Of a DNA stretch of 45,400 bases, positions 1 to 12,450 are shown piece after piece. Numbering within the stretch: position 1 is the first letter of the stretch; every line of letters starts with the position of its first letter. The translations under genes and the position numbers were made by a program. The notes beneath the pieces are model-generated. The model ran no database searches. It worked only from the letters and a program-made list of their open reading frames with translations, and had not been told where the DNA came from. Source of the stretch: Chromatiaceae bacterium (lineage in GTDB: Bacteria; Pseudomonadota; Gammaproteobacteria; Chromatiales; Chromatiaceae); assembly GCA_003562815.1 (NCBI GenBank), contig PWTO01000203.1, forward strand, positions 1 to 45,400. The letters run 5' to 3'.

Positions 1-572
1 CTGCGAGGCTTGTTGAGCCTGCGCATGGTGCGCTTGCCATGCCACTTGGAGCTTTCTTCAGTGAAGCGCGGCATCTGCTCGGGCAGATCGCGATAGACCC
101 CGCCCGGCCGATAGTAGGTCGCATGCAGGCGCGCCCCCGAGACCGCCTCGTAGCAGTCCATCAGATCCTCGCGCTCGCGGAAGCAGTAGAGGAAGACGCT
201 CATCGCGCCGACATCGAGCGCATGCGCGCCGAGCCACATCAGGTGGTTGAGGATGCGGGTGATCTCGTCGAACAGGGTGCGGATGTACTGTGCCCGGATC
301 GGCGCCTCGATGCCGAGCAACTTCTCGATCGCCTGCACATAGCCGTGCTCGTTGCACATCATCGAGACGTAGTCGAGCCGGTCCATGTAGCCGATCGACT
401 GGTTGTAGGGCTTGGATTCGGCGAGTTTCTCGGTGCCTCGGTGGAGCAGCCCGATGTGCGGGTCGGCGCGCTCGATCACCTCGCCGTCCATCTCCAGCAC
501 CAGGCGCAGCACCCCGTGCGCGGCCGGATGCTGCGGACCGAAGTTCAGCGTGTAGTTACGAATCTCAGGCAT
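1..572 (-). CDS. nuoD: NADH-quinone oxidoreductase subunit D (partial, continues beyond the window start)
   Basis: Reverse strand reads [50 protein letters not shown]..., the NuoD N-terminus; overlaps the nuoC stop. Confidence 0.95.
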   Translation of the reverse strand, partial: MPEIRNYTLNFGPQHPAAHGVLRLVLEMDGEVIERADPHIGLLHRGTEKLAESKPYNQSIGYMDRLDYVSMMCNEHGYVQAIEKLLGIEAPIRAQYIRTLFDEITRILNHLMWLGAHALDVGAMSVFLYCFREREDLMDCYEAVSGARLHATYYRPGGVYRDLPEQMPRFTEESSKWHGKRTMRRLNKPR

Positions 573-1374
573 TGGCTGCGTCCTTGGCACCGGTCACGGC
601 CGGATGCTCGTCACCGAGGTAGCGGCTGTCGTCGCGGATGACCTTGGGCACTAGCACCCGTGGCTCGATCTCGACCGGCTCGTAGACCACGCGCGCCTGC
701 TCCGGGTCGTAGCGCATCGCAACATGGCCGCTGAGCGGGAAGTCCTTGCGGAACGGATGGCCGACGAAACCGTAGTCGGTGAGGATGCGGCGCAGATCGG
801 GATGGCCGTCGAAGAGGATGCCGTAGAGGTCGAAGGCCTCGCGCTCGAACCAGTCGGCAGCGGACCAGATCGAGACCACCGAGGGCACTAGGGGCTGGAC
901 GCCGCCGGTGCGCACCACGAGGCGCAGCCGCCAATTGTGGGCGAGCGAGAGCAAGTGATAGACCACCGCGAAGCGATCTGATGCCTCGGTCTCCAACTCG
1001 AGGTCGCGATCGACCCCGCGACCGAAGCCGAAGTGCGACGCATCGGTGGTCGCCCACTCCGAGAGCCCGTAGGCCGCGTAATCGACACCGCAGAGGTCGA
1101 TCAGTTGTTCGAAGCCAAAGTCCTTGTCATCACGCAGCCGTCTGCAGGTCTCGAGCAGCGCACTGGCCGGCAGCTCAAGCGTCAGTTCGCCGCGATCAGC
1201 GCTCAGCGAACCGCCGGAGGCCGTGCGGCGGGGCTTGGCGTCGCTCGGGCTAGAAGACTTATTGGGCTGAGCGTCGGCAGCAGGCGCCGCAGCGGGCGCT
1301 GTGAAGGCAGCGCTCAGGCGCGCAGCCAATTCGTTAAGGCGCGCGTTGCCGGTCATGAGGGTCGAATCAGTCAT
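565..1374 (-). CDS. nuoC: NADH-quinone oxidoreductase subunit C, with a low-complexity N-terminal insertion
   Basis: 269-aa ORF containing [42 protein letters not shown]; sits between nuoB and nuoD. Confidence 0.95.
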   Translation of the reverse strand: MTDSTLMTGNARLNELAARLSAAFTAPAAAPAADAQPNKSSSPSDAKPRRTASGGSLSADRGELTLELPASALLETCRRLRDDKDFGFEQLIDLCGVDYAAYGLSEWATTDASHFGFGRGVDRDLELETEASDRFAVVYHLLSLAHNWRLRLVVRTGGVQPLVPSVVSIWSAADWFEREAFDLYGILFDGHPDLRRILTDYGFVGHPFRKDFPLSGHVAMRYDPEQARVVYEPVEIEPRVLVPKVIRDDSRYLGDEHPAVTGAKDAANA

Positions 1375-1382
1375 GCGTCAGG

Positions 1383-1859
1383 TCACCGCGCGATGGTGTT
1401 GGTGCGGCGGATCTTGTTCTGCAACTGCAGGATGCCGTAGAGCAAGGCCTCCGCCGTCGGCGGACAGCCGGGCACATAGACATCCACCGGCACGATGCGA
1501 TCGCAGCCGCGCACCACCGAATAGGAATAGTGGTAGTAACCGCCGCCATTGGCGCAGGAGCCCATCGAGATCACCCAGCGCGGCTCGGCCATCTGGTCAT
1601 AGACCTTGCGTAGCGCAGGCGCCATCTTGTTGACCAGGGTGCCGGCGACGATCATCACATCGGACTGACGTGGGCTGGGGCGGAAGATGATGCCGAAGCG
1701 ATCCAGGTCATAGCGCGCGGCGCCGGCGTGCATCATTTCCACCGCGCAGCAGGCCAGACCAAAGGTCATCGGCCAGAGCGAGCCGGTGCGCGCCCAGTTG
1801 ATCAGCTTGTCGGCGGTGGTCGTGACCACGCCCTCTTCGAGAATGCCTTCGATACCCAT
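1383..1859 (-). CDS. nuoB: NADH-quinone oxidoreductase subunit B
   Basis: 158-aa ORF with [29 protein letters not shown] and the [21 protein letters not shown] cluster motif. Confidence 0.97.
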   Translation of the reverse strand: MGIEGILEEGVVTTTADKLINWARTGSLWPMTFGLACCAVEMMHAGAARYDLDRFGIIFRPSPRQSDVMIVAGTLVNKMAPALRKVYDQMAEPRWVISMGSCANGGGYYHYSYSVVRGCDRIVPVDVYVPGCPPTAEALLYGILQLQNKIRRTNTIAR

Positions 1860-1915
1860 CTCAGCCCCCTTTACTCAGCCGTTCAATGCGTCCGCAGTCG
1901 CGCTCGAGGCGCCGA

Positions 1916-2272
1916 TCATTCCCAATCGAGCGCGCCCTTGCGCCATTCGTAGACGAAACCGACGACGAGAATGCCCAAGAACACAGACATGGCGAGCAAA
2001 CCGGCCATTCCCAAGTCCTCCAACACCACGGCCCAGGGAAACAGGAAGGCGATCTCGAGATCGAAGAGAATGAAGAGGATGGCCACCAGGTAGTAGCGCA
2101 CGTCGAACTTCATGCGCGCGCTCTCGAAAGCATCGAAGCCGCACTCATAGGGCGCGTCTTTCTCGGGATCGGGGCGGCGCGGACCAAGCAGCATCCCGAT
2201 CACGCGCGGGGCGAAACCGACCAGGATCGCGACCGCCAAGAAGATCAAGATATGGAGATAGTCTTCTAACAT
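1916..2272 (-). CDS. nuoA: NADH-quinone oxidoreductase subunit A
   Basis: 118-aa membrane [44 protein letters not shown]. Confidence 0.96.
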   Translation of the reverse strand: MLEDYLHILIFLAVAILVGFAPRVIGMLLGPRRPDPEKDAPYECGFDAFESARMKFDVRYYLVAILFILFDLEIAFLFPWAVVLEDLGMAGLLAMSVFLGILVVGFVYEWRKGALDWE

Positions 2273-2323
2273 CTGGCGGTGGCTCCAAGACGCAGGTCGT
2301 TTTACGCAGCGAAAACCGTCGGT

Positions 2324-2352
2324 ATGCTAGTGCAAAGAGTCTCGGCTGTCAA
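2324..2352 (-). promoter_or_regulatory. Sigma70-like promoter for nuoA (TTGACA-17-TAGCAT)
   Basis: Minus strand TTGACA (2352-2347), 17-nt spacer, TAGCAT (2329-2324), about 50 nt upstream of the nuoA ATG. Confidence 0.75.
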
Positions 2353-2408
2353 CCGAGAAAGTTCAGGCAAAACCATGCGAATCAACAAGTTATCAAATAA
2401 GGGTCGAT

Positions 2409-2445
2409 AAAAAAGGCGACCCCGCAAGCGGGCGTCGCCTTTTTC
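2409..2445 (-). terminator. Intrinsic terminator after tRNA-Leu
   Basis: GGCGAC-CCCGC-aa-GCGGG-C-GTCGCC hairpin with A-tract on one side and T-tract on the other. Confidence 0.8.
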
Positions 2446-2451
2446 TCGGAT

Positions 2452-2536
2452 TGGTGCCGACGGCCGGACTCGAACCGGCACGGCTTGCGCCACTGCCCCC
2501 TCAAGACAGCGTGTCTACCAATTCCACCACGTCGGC
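2452..2536 (-). tRNA. tRNA-Leu(GAG)
   Basis: GCCGACGTGGTGGAATTGGTAGACACGCTGTCTTGAGGGGGCAGTGGCGCAAGCCGTGCCGGTTCGAGTCCGGCCGTCGGCACCA; anticodon loop TTGAGGG; encoded CCA. Confidence 0.95.
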
Positions 2537-2611
2537 AAATTCATCGTTCCTATTATCGCAGGTTTTGTGACGCACAGGTTACACCATTTGCGCCGTTCAC
2601 GCGAAGCACCG

Positions 2612-3130
2612 CTAGTCAACCGGCGGCAAGTCGCTTCCCGAAGCCGCCCGGCCTGTTCCATCGGACTCGGCTCCATCGTGCTCGGCATTGGCCGCCGCAG
2701 GCGGCAGATCAGACGGCTGCGCGCTGGGCGCGGCCCTATCCTGCGGCACCGCTGGGAAATCGTCAGGCGCCGGCAGCTCCTCGGACACCGGCCCGGCAGG
2801 TGCTGACTCGGCAATCGGCGGCCCATCTTGAGCGCTGTCTTGTCTTGGGGCAGCCGGAATCATCGTGTCGATCCCGTCCATCAACCCGCCCGGCTCGCTG
2901 ACGCGGGCCGCAAAGTAGGCCAAGGCGATACTGGTGACGAAGAACAGGATGGCGATAATCGCCGTCGAGCGCGACAGAAAGGAGCCAGAGCCCTGGGCAC
3001 CGAAGACCGTCGATGAGGCACCGCTACCGAACGCCGCACCGGCATCGGCGCCCTTGCCATGCTGGAGCAGCACAAGCGAGATCAGGCCGATCGCGAGTAC
3101 GAGATGGAGGACGGTCAAAATGAGCTGCAT
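2612..3130 (-). CDS. secG: Preprotein translocase subunit SecG with a long Pro/Ala/Asp-rich tail
   Basis: MQLILTVLHLVLAIGLISLVLLQHGKGADAGAAFGSGASSTVFGAQGSGSFLSRSTA. Confidence 0.93.
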   Translation of the reverse strand: MQLILTVLHLVLAIGLISLVLLQHGKGADAGAAFGSGASSTVFGAQGSGSFLSRSTAIIAILFFVTSIALAYFAARVSEPGGLMDGIDTMIPAAPRQDSAQDGPPIAESAPAGPVSEELPAPDDFPAVPQDRAAPSAQPSDLPPAAANAEHDGAESDGTGRAASGSDLPPVD

Positions 3131-3181
3131 GAGGGGTCTCGCTCGTGGGCGCGGCTCGGTGGATGCCAAGCCCGCTTCGGT

Positions 3182-3946
3182 TTAGACGTTCGCATCGCCT
3201 GCCTTGCAAATCGCCAGAAAGTCAGCCGCCTTGAGCGCCGCTCCACCAATGAGCCCGCCATCGATATCGGCCTGCGCCATCAACTCGAGTGCGTTTCCGG
3301 GCTTCATGCTGCCACCGTAGAGGATGCGCAGCTTGGCTGCGATCTCGGCGCTCTTTTTCGCAACCCGTTGACGTAGGAAGGCATGCACTTCTTGCGCCTG
3401 TTCCGGGGTGGCGGTCACACCGGTACCGATAGCCCACACCGGCTCGTAGGCGACGACGCCCTTGGCCAGCGCAGCAACGCCCTCCGGCAAGTCGAGCACC
3501 GCATCGAGATGGCGGGCAACCACTTCCTCGGTCTTGCCCTGCTCACGTTCTTCGAGCGTCTCGCCGACGCAGAGGATGGGCGTCAGGCCATGCGCCACGA
3601 CCATCTGATACTTGCGCGCGATCACGGCATTGGTCTCGGCATTGAACAGGCGTCGCTCGGAATGGCCGATGATCGCATAGGTGCAACCAAAGTCGCGCAG
3701 CATGGTCGCCGACACCTGACCGGTGAAAGCGCCCTCTTCCTCGCGCGAGCAATCCTGCGAGCCATAGCGGATGGCCGTGCCGCTCAGTATCTCTTCGGCG
3801 AGGTAGAGATAGGGGAACGGTGGGCAAACAGCGACCTCGGAGGTGCCGATATCACCGATGCCGGCCTTGATGCCATTCAGCAGCTCGACCGTCGCGGCCT
3901 TGCTGCCATTCATCTTCCAGTTACCCGCGATCAGGGGCTGACGCAT
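3182..3946 (-). CDS. tpiA: Triosephosphate isomerase
   Basis: [14 protein letters not shown]..., [30 protein letters not shown] motifs. Confidence 0.97.
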   Translation of the reverse strand: MRQPLIAGNWKMNGSKAATVELLNGIKAGIGDIGTSEVAVCPPFPYLYLAEEILSGTAIRYGSQDCSREEEGAFTGQVSATMLRDFGCTYAIIGHSERRLFNAETNAVIARKYQMVVAHGLTPILCVGETLEEREQGKTEEVVARHLDAVLDLPEGVAALAKGVVAYEPVWAIGTGVTATPEQAQEVHAFLRQRVAKKSAEIAAKLRILYGGSMKPGNALELMAQADIDGGLIGGAALKAADFLAICKAGDANV

Positions 3947-4054
3947 GACTGTCTCCCGAAGAAAAGAGCCGACCATTTTAACGACCTATATCGCACCACG
4001 CAAGCGCGTACCGAAAGAAAGAGGCTTCCGTCCCGCCGAGCGGTGGCTTAGACT

Positions 4055-4540
4055 GTGGCGATGGCAACAGGAAAGAAAAAAACCGGCACTCCAAGCAGCA
4101 CCATTGCGCTGAACAAGAGGGCCAAGCACGAATACCACGTCGAGCAGCGCCTTGAGGCTGGCCTCGTCCTTGAGGGCTGGGAGGTCAAGAGCATGCGCGC
4201 GGGACGGGTCCAACTGAAAGAGGCCTACGTCAAGATCCTGCATGGCGAGGGTTTTTTGATCGGCTGCCATCTCTCCGCGCTCCCATCGGCCTCGACCCAT
4301 GTCGACCCGGAGCCGACACGCACCCGCAAGCTGCTCCTGAAGCGCACCGAACTCAGCCGCTTGATCGGCCAGACCGAGCGTGCCGGTTACACGCTCGTGC
4401 CCTTGGCGCTCTACTGGAAGCGCGGCCGCGCCAAGCTCGAGGTCGGACTGGCCAAGGGCAAAAAGCTCCACGACAAGCGCGCCGATGCCAAGGAGCGCGA
4501 CTGGCAGCGCGAAAAAGAGCGCCTCTTCAAGCAGCACTAA
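4055..4540 (+). CDS. smpB: SsrA-binding protein
   Basis: [40 protein letters not shown], typical SmpB. Confidence 0.97.
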   Translation: MAMATGKKKTGTPSSTIALNKRAKHEYHVEQRLEAGLVLEGWEVKSMRAGRVQLKEAYVKILHGEGFLIGCHLSALPSASTHVDPEPTRTRKLLLKRTELSRLIGQTERAGYTLVPLALYWKRGRAKLEVGLAKGKKLHDKRADAKERDWQREKERLFKQH

Positions 4541-6306
4541 GGACGCTTGCGCACCTCGGCCTTGCCGATGCCGCGCGCATCGCTTGCCGCCCGGACGCGC
4601 TGCACTGCTCGATCCCATGCGATCGCCTGCATGTTGCCGTAGTCCTGTGTCGCAGGCGATAGTCGATGACCGCGCTCTCGCAGCCCCTGCTGCACGTCAG
4701 GCTCGAACGCATCAGGCTCGAACAGGATCTCATCGGGCAGGTACTGGTGATGAAAGCGCGGCTTTGCCACCCAGTCCTGCGGCTCGCCACCCGCGCTCGC
4801 TGCCAGAATGCCATGCAGCACCATGGTGATGATGCGGCTGCCCCCGGGCGTGCCCAGGATGACCACCTGATCCTCGGAGGTCGCGAAGGTTGGACTCATG
4901 CTCGAGAGCATGCGCTTGCCGGGCGCTATCGCATTCGCCTCTGCGCCGACGAGACCGTAGGCATTGGGCACGCCGGGCTGAGCGGAGAAGTCGTCCATCT
5001 CATCGTTCAGCAGCACGCCGGTCCCCGGCGGCACGAAGCCAGCGCCGAACGGATAGTTGATGCTCAGCGTGGCCGCCACCCGGTTGCCTTCGGTGTCCAA
5101 GACCGAGAAGTGCGTCGTATCCGCGCCTTCGGCATCGACCGCCCCGGATGCGCTCGGCGTCGCCCGCGCCGGGTCGATCCCGCGCGCCAGACCGGCCGCG
5201 TAATAGGGATGCGTCAAACGCTCGATCGGCACCTCGACCTGATCCGGATCGCCCAGATACAGCGCGCGGTCGCGATAGGCGCGCCGCATCGCTTCCACCA
5301 AACGATGCACCCGGTCGGCTTCATCGGCGGGCGCACCCAGCCGGGCTTCGAGCACCTCCAGCATCCCGAGCATCTGCACCAGCGCGATGCCGCCCGAGGA
5401 AGGCGGCGCGGCGCTGACAATCTCCCAGCCCTGGTGACGGCCAACCACGGGTTCGCGCTCGACGACCCGATAGCTCGCCAGATCTTCCAGCGTCCAGATG
5501 CCACCGGCCGCGCGGGTTCCATCGACCAGAGCGCGTGCGGTCTCGCCTGCGTAGAAACCGGCATGTCCATGCGCGGCCAGCGCTTCCAGCACTGTGGCGA
5601 GATCGGGCTGCCGGATCAGGGTGCCGAGGTCGGGCACCTCGCCGGCATCCAGGAACTGCGCGGCGGCAGCAGGCGATGCACGCAACACCTCGAGGCGCCA
5701 ACTCGCCATGCGGCGATAGATCTCGTCGACCGCGAACCCCTCGCGCGCGAGGCGAATCGCGGGCGCCAGGCTCTCGCTCAGCGGCAATGTGCCGTAGCGC
5801 TCGGCGATATGCACCAGCGCCGCCGGTTCCCCAGGGATGCCTGCGGCCAGCGGCCCATTGAGCGAGGCATTCGGGATCAAGGCCCCGCTCTCATCCAGAT
5901 AGAGATCGCGGGTCGCCGCGAGCGGGGCCCGCTCGCGACCATCGACCATCAGCTCCCGGCCATCGGCGGCGCGGTGCAACAGCCAAAACCCACCGCCGCC
6001 AAGCCCCGAGCTGTAGGGCTCGACCACGGCCAGCACCGCGCTGATCGCCACGGCCGCATCGAAGGCATTGCCACCGGCCGCCATCAATGCCAGCCCAGCC
6101 TCGGTGGCCGCCGGATGCGCGGTCGCCACGGCCATCGCTGGCGGGCGCAAAGACGCGACCGATTCGGCCAAGACCGCCGGCTCAGCCAGGGCCGAGGCCG
6201 GCAGCAACGGCGTCGTAAGCAGGAGCAACAGCGCCGCGAGCCGCAGCGCGCGCCAGCCGGCGACGAAAAAAAGGCCCCCGTCGGGAGCCTTGTTATGGGT
6301 GCTCAT
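4537..6306 (-). CDS. ggt: Gamma-glutamyltransferase (start assigned at [11 protein letters not shown])
   Basis: [13 protein letters not shown] catalytic Thr region; [16 protein letters not shown]; signal peptide. The ORF-track version starts too far upstream, inside the ferredoxin gene. Confidence 0.93.
   Translation of the reverse strand: MSTHNKAPDGGLFFVAGWRALRLAALLLLLTTPLLPASALAEPAVLAESVASLRPPAMAVATAHPAATEAGLALMAAGGNAFDAAVAISAVLAVVEPYSSGLGGGGFWLLHRAADGRELMVDGRERAPLAATRDLYLDESGALIPNASLNGPLAAGIPGEPAALVHIAERYGTLPLSESLAPAIRLAREGFAVDEIYRRMASWRLEVLRASPAAAAQFLDAGEVPDLGTLIRQPDLATVLEALAAHGHAGFYAGETARALVDGTRAAGGIWTLEDLASYRVVEREPVVGRHQGWEIVSAAPPSSGGIALVQMLGMLEVLEARLGAPADEADRVHRLVEAMRRAYRDRALYLGDPDQVEVPIERLTHPYYAAGLARGIDPARATPSASGAVDAEGADTTHFSVLDTEGNRVAATLSINYPFGAGFVPPGTGVLLNDEMDDFSAQPGVPNAYGLVGAEANAIAPGKRMLSSMSPTFATSEDQVVILGTPGGSRIITMVLHGILAASAGGEPQDWVAKPRFHHQYLPDEILFEPDAFEPDVQQGLRERGHRLSPATQDYGNMQAIAWDRAVQRVRAASDARGIGKAEVRKRP
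6266..6292 (-). terminator. Intrinsic terminator downstream of the ferredoxin gene, lying inside the ggt 5' coding region
   Basis: Minus strand AAGGCTCCC-GAC-GGGGGCCTTTTTTT: 9-bp stem (one T-G wobble), 3-nt loop, T7 tract. Confidence 0.75.
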
Positions 6307-6316
6307 CGAGCCTGGG

Positions 6317-7776
<1,460 letters not shown>

Positions 7777-7790
<14 letters not shown>

Positions 7791-9159
7791 TCGCGTTGGC
7801 GCTGGGTTCAGCGCTGGGCTCGGTCGTACCGCCGACCGCCACCACCGCCAGGCGCTCGGGATCGACGCGGCGGCGAAATGCATCGCGAATCTGCTCGGCG
7901 CTCAGAGCGCGGATGCGCTCGGGGAAGGCGTCCAGATAATCGAGCGGCAGATCGTAGAAGCCGATGACCGCCAGATAACCCACGATCTTGCTGTTGCCGG
8001 CGATGCGCAGCGGAAAACCGCCCGTGATGTTCTTCACCGCCGCCTCCAGCTCAGCGTCCGTCGGACCCTGTTCGATGAAGCGCCGCAGGGTCTCCAGCAG
8101 AACCTGTTGCGCCGCCTCGGCCTGCGCGTTCTGGGTCTGCAGCCCCAGCACCAAGGGTCCATTCTGGGCCAGCGGCACGAAATAGCTGTAAACACTATAG
8201 GAAAGCCCGCGCTTCTCGCGCACCTCTTCCATCAACAGCGAGACCAGTCCACTGCCACCGAGGATGTGATTGCCGAGGTAGAGCGCGAAGTAGTCAGGAT
8301 CGCCACGCCGCATGCCGGGCTGCCCCAGGTAGAGGTGGGTCTGGCTGGACGGGAACGCGATGCGCTGCGCCAGCCCCTGTTCGAGCGCCGGCACTGGCGG
8401 CAAGGGCGAGGCCGGCTCCAGGCCCGGAAGCGCGGCCGTGAGGCGCGCGGCGAGGGCTTCGGCCTGGGCCCGATCGAGCGCCCCGACGATGGCGACGGTC
8501 GCGTTCGCCGCACCGTAATAGCGCGCATGGAAGGCACGCAGGTCATCGACGCGCAAGGCCGCGACACTCGTGGCCGTCCCGCTCGGGTCCGCAGCATAGG
8601 GATGATCACCGAAGATCGCCCGATAGAGGGCCTTTTGCCCCACGCTTCCTGGGTCCTGCTCGTCCAGGCGCAGCCCTGTCAACCGGTTGCGCCGCACCCG
8701 CTCGAACTCGCTCGCGTCGAAGCTCGGCTCGGCGAGCACCTTGACCAGGGTCTCGAGGGCCGTCTCCAACGCCTCGGGCTCGGTCAGCGAGCGCAGCCGT
8801 GCGAAGCTGGTATCGCGATCCACGCCGGCGCCGATCTCGGCGCCAACCGCCTCGATGCGCTCGGCGATGGCATCGGCATCCAGGCCGCCCGCGCCCTCGG
8901 TCAGCATCGCTGCGGTCAGCGAGGCGAGCCCAGGCCGATCGCCATCGCGGGCGCTGCCGGCATCGAAGACCACCCGGACATCGACCATGGGCAGCTCTGG
9001 CGCCGCCACGAACAGCACCTTGGCGCCCGTTGGCGTCCGCCAGCTCTGGATCTCGGGTAGCGCCCAAGCCGCGTGCATGCCCAGCATGCCAAATCCGAGC
9101 AGCGCGGCCCGCATCAACCCTGAGGGTCCCCGAGACATGAACAACTTAGTGAACGACAT
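7777..9159 (-). CDS. M16 family peptidase-like protein, no HXXEH (presumed non-catalytic partner)
   Basis: M16 fold sequence (GLASLTAAMLTEGAGGLDADAIAERIEAVGAEIGAGVDRD...), lacks the zinc motif; adjacent to an active paralogue. Confidence 0.9.
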
Positions 9160-10558
9160 GGTGCCCTCCCGTGGTCATGGTCGTCGCGGCCGAGGTTTGC
9201 GCGCCGTCCAAGGGTTGCGGATCGAGGCGCGCGACGGTGCGATGCGCGGTGGTTAGGTAGCGTTGCGCCACGGCCTGGATCTGCTCCGGGGTCACTGCGG
9301 ACAGCCGCTCGATGAGCGGGTCGATGCGCTCCCAGCCGAGGCCGACGGCCTCGAACTGGCCGAGCAACATGGCCTGATAGAAGACGCTGTCACGCTCGTA
9401 GACCTTGTCGGCGATCAACTGACTGCGGATGCGCGCCAGCTCCTGCTCGCTCACAGGCTCGGCTTGCAGGCGCTCGATGTGCGCCAGGATCGCCTGCTCC
9501 AGTGTCTCGATCGAGGTGCCCGTGGCCGGCGTTGCATCGATCAGCAGCATCCCCGGCAGTCGCGTGAAGGCGTTGTAGCTGGCACCTGCCGAGGCGGCGA
9601 TCCGCTCGCCCCGCACCAGCTCGCGGCTGAAGCGGGCACTCGAACCGGCATCCAGCACCGAGACCAGCATCTCCAACGCATAGGGCTCCCACTCCTGCTC
9701 GGCGGTGCGCAACGCCGGCGTCTTCCAACCCATCAGCAGATAGGGCTCAGTCGCCGGGGCGGCGACCACGAGGCGCTTCTCGCCCTGTTGTTCGGGTTCC
9801 TCGCGCGGTCGCGGTTGCAGCGCCGGCCCCGCTGCGAGCGCTCCGAAATGCTTGGCGGCCAGCGCAAAGACCGCGTCCGGCTCCACCGCACCGACCACCA
9901 CCAGGATGGCGTTGTTCGGCGCGTACCACATCCGATACCAATCGCGCAGGGTCTCGACATCCAGGCTGTCGATATCGCCGGCCCAACCAATGACCGGGTT
10001 GCGATAGGGCGACGCGGCATAGGCCGTGGCGTTGAACTGCTCGAAGGTCAGCGACCGAGGTTGATCGTCGGTGCGCAGGCGGCGCTCCTCCTTCACCACC
10101 TCGATCTCCTTCGCGAACTCAGCCGCTGGCAAGGCCAGATTGGCCATTCGATCGGCCTCAAGTTCGAAGGCGATCTCCAGGCGATCGGCGGCCAGGGTCT
10201 GGAAATAAGCGGTATAGTCGCGACCGGTGAAGGCATTCTCGTCGCCGCCATTTTCGGCGATGATGCGCGAGAACTCACCCGGCGCGAGCCGCTCGGTGCC
10301 CTTGAACATCATGTGCTCGAGGGCATGCGAGACCCCGGTCACGCCCCCGTGCTCGTAACTGGAGCCGACCTTGTACCAAACCTGCGAGGTGACGATCGGC
10401 GCGCGATCATCGCGCTTGACCAACACCTTGAGCCCGTTATCCAGCTGTCGCTCGCGCACCTCGGGGGGCGCGAGCGACGCCTCGCCGCCAAGCTGAGCGG
10501 CAATCGGCGCAGGCGCGGCGAGCACCGCCAGCGCCAAGAGGAGAGAGATTCGCATCAT
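9146..10558 (-). CDS. M16 family zinc metallopeptidase, catalytic
   Basis: GVSHALEHMMFKGTERL (HXXEH); N-terminal signal peptide MMRISLLLALAVLAAPAPIAAQ. Confidence 0.92.
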   Translation of the reverse strand: MMRISLLLALAVLAAPAPIAAQLGGEASLAPPEVRERQLDNGLKVLVKRDDRAPIVTSQVWYKVGSSYEHGGVTGVSHALEHMMFKGTERLAPGEFSRIIAENGGDENAFTGRDYTAYFQTLAADRLEIAFELEADRMANLALPAAEFAKEIEVVKEERRLRTDDQPRSLTFEQFNATAYAASPYRNPVIGWAGDIDSLDVETLRDWYRMWYAPNNAILVVVGAVEPDAVFALAAKHFGALAAGPALQPRPREEPEQQGEKRLVVAAPATEPYLLMGWKTPALRTAEQEWEPYALEMLVSVLDAGSSARFSRELVRGERIAASAGASYNAFTRLPGMLLIDATPATGTSIETLEQAILAHIERLQAEPVSEQELARIRSQLIADKVYERDSVFYQAMLLGQFEAVGLGWERIDPLIERLSAVTPEQIQAVAQRYLTTAHRTVARLDPQPLDGAQTSAATTMTTGGHHVVH

Positions 10559-10663
10559 TATGAAATCATCCATCACAGCTGAGGAAGCCTGACGCCGACA
10601 GTAGCGACATTGGCGCGTTGTTACAATGCGCGCGCCCCTCACCGACCGAGACGCAGACAACCC

Positions 10664-11785
10664 ATGTTCGGATTTGGAAAGAAGAAATCACGCCAGACCG
10701 AGGCCGCGTCTGCCGACGCCGACCTGCAACCCAGCCCGGCGCCAAGCGCTGAGTCAGAGGCCGCAGCCGGGGCGAGCCCGGCCGCCGAGATGGAACTGGG
10801 CCAGGGACGCCTCGGCGACGCGATCGCGCGCGCTGCGGCCCGACGCGAGGAAGACGCCGCCCAGCAGCGTCAACGCTTCGCCGGACTCAAGGCCGGCCTG
10901 GCCCGCACCCGCGCAGCCCTGAATGTCAATATCGGCGAACTGGTCTCTGGCCGCACCGGGATCGACGAGGATTTGCTCGAGGAACTCGAGATGATTCTGG
11001 TCGCCGCCGATGTCGGCGTGCCAGCCACGCGCCGCATCATCGATGACCTGGCCTATCGCGTAAAGCGCCATGAGGCACTGGAGCCGGACGCCTTCCTCGC
11101 CGCGTTGCACCGGGAGTTGGCCAGCCTACTGGTCGGCCCCCACGCACCGGTGAAACAGCCGGCGCCGGGGCGACCGCAGGTGATCCTGATGGTCGGCGTC
11201 AATGGCGCCGGCAAGACCACCACCATCGGCAAACTCGCCCGTCAGCTCAAGGATGAGGGCAACAGCGTCATGCTCGCGGCGGGCGATACCTTCCGCGCTG
11301 CCGCCGTCGAGCAGTTGCAGAGCTGGGGCGAGCGTAACCAGGTGCCGGTGGTCGCGCAGCACACCGGCGCCGATCCGGCCTCGGTGATCTTCGACGCGCT
11401 CCAAGCGGCGACCGCGCGCGGAATCGATGTGCTGATCGCCGATACCGCCGGGCGCCTGCATACGAAATCGAACCTGATGGAAGAATTGCGCAAGATCGCC
11501 CGGGTGCTCAAGAAGATCGACCCGGACGCCCCGCACGAGGTGATGCTGGTGATCGATGCCACCGCCGGACAAAACGCCCTGCAGCAGGCCCTACAGTTCA
11601 ACGACACCCTGCCACTGACCGGCATCGCCCTGACCAAGCTCGACGGCACCGCCAAGGGCGGCATCATCTTCGCGATCGCCGATCGCCTGCGGGTACCGCT
11701 GCGCTTCATCGGCGTCGGCGAGAAGGTCGAGGATCTGCGCCCGTTCGATGCCGAGACCTTCTTGCATGCGCTGCTGAGTCCGTGA
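10664..11785 (+). CDS. ftsY: Signal recognition particle receptor FtsY
   Basis: [48 protein letters not shown]. Confidence 0.97.
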   Translation: MFGFGKKKSRQTEAASADADLQPSPAPSAESEAAAGASPAAEMELGQGRLGDAIARAAARREEDAAQQRQRFAGLKAGLARTRAALNVNIGELVSGRTGIDEDLLEELEMILVAADVGVPATRRIIDDLAYRVKRHEALEPDAFLAALHRELASLLVGPHAPVKQPAPGRPQVILMVGVNGAGKTTTIGKLARQLKDEGNSVMLAAGDTFRAAAVEQLQSWGERNQVPVVAQHTGADPASVIFDALQAATARGIDVLIADTAGRLHTKSNLMEELRKIARVLKKIDPDAPHEVMLVIDATAGQNALQQALQFNDTLPLTGIALTKLDGTAKGGIIFAIADRLRVPLRFIGVGEKVEDLRPFDAETFLHALLSP

Positions 11786-12450
11786 TCCGCTTCGAGCATG
11801 TCAACAAGCGCTATCCGGAGCGCGGCGACGCCCTCAAGGATCTGAGCTTCGAACTCGCCGCCGGCGAGATGGCCTTTTTGACCGGCCACTCGGGCGCTGG
11901 CAAGAGCACCCTGCTGAAACTGATCGGCCTCGTCGAACGCCTGACCCGCGGGCGCATCCTCGTCGATGGCCGCTCGCTCGGTGAGCTGCCACGGCGGCAC
12001 ATTCCCGACCATCGCCGCAGCATTGGCATGATCTTCCAGGATCATCGGCTGCTGAACGATCGCACGGTCTACGACAATGTCGCCTTGCCCCTGGTGGTGG
12101 CTGGCATGCCCAAGCGCGAGGTCGGTCGGCGCGTGCGCGCCGCGCTCGATCAAGTCGGCCTGCTCGCCCTGGAGCGCGCGCAGCCCATCGCGCTCTCCGG
12201 CGGCGAGCAGCAGCGCGTCGGCATCGCCCGCGCCGTGGTCGCGCGCCCACCGATCATCCTCGCCGACGAGCCCACCGGCAATCTCGACCCGGACCTCTCG
12301 AGCGAAATCTATGTCCTGTTCGAGCGTTTCCATGAACTCGGCGTCACCTTCCTCATCGCCACCCATGATCAAGAACGGGTCAGCCGCATGGCGCACCGCA
12401 TCCTGCGGCTGCATCAAGGTCGATTGGTCGCCGACTCGGGGAACTGGTAG
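11782..12450 (+). CDS. ftsE: Cell division ATP-binding protein FtsE
   Basis: [50 protein letters not shown]; overlaps the ftsY stop. Confidence 0.96.
   Translation: MIRFEHVNKRYPERGDALKDLSFELAAGEMAFLTGHSGAGKSTLLKLIGLVERLTRGRILVDGRSLGELPRRHIPDHRRSIGMIFQDHRLLNDRTVYDNVALPLVVAGMPKREVGRRVRAALDQVGLLALERAQPIALSGGEQQRVGIARAVVARPPIILADEPTGNLDPDLSSEIYVLFERFHELGVTFLIATHDQERVSRMAHRILRLHQGRLVADSGNW

Noticed and set aside
2302-2493. 63-aa minus-strand ORF
   Set aside because: Covers the tRNA-Leu 3' half and its terminator; not coding.
9263-10582. 439-aa plus-strand ORF
   Set aside because: Antisense to the catalytic M16 peptidase.
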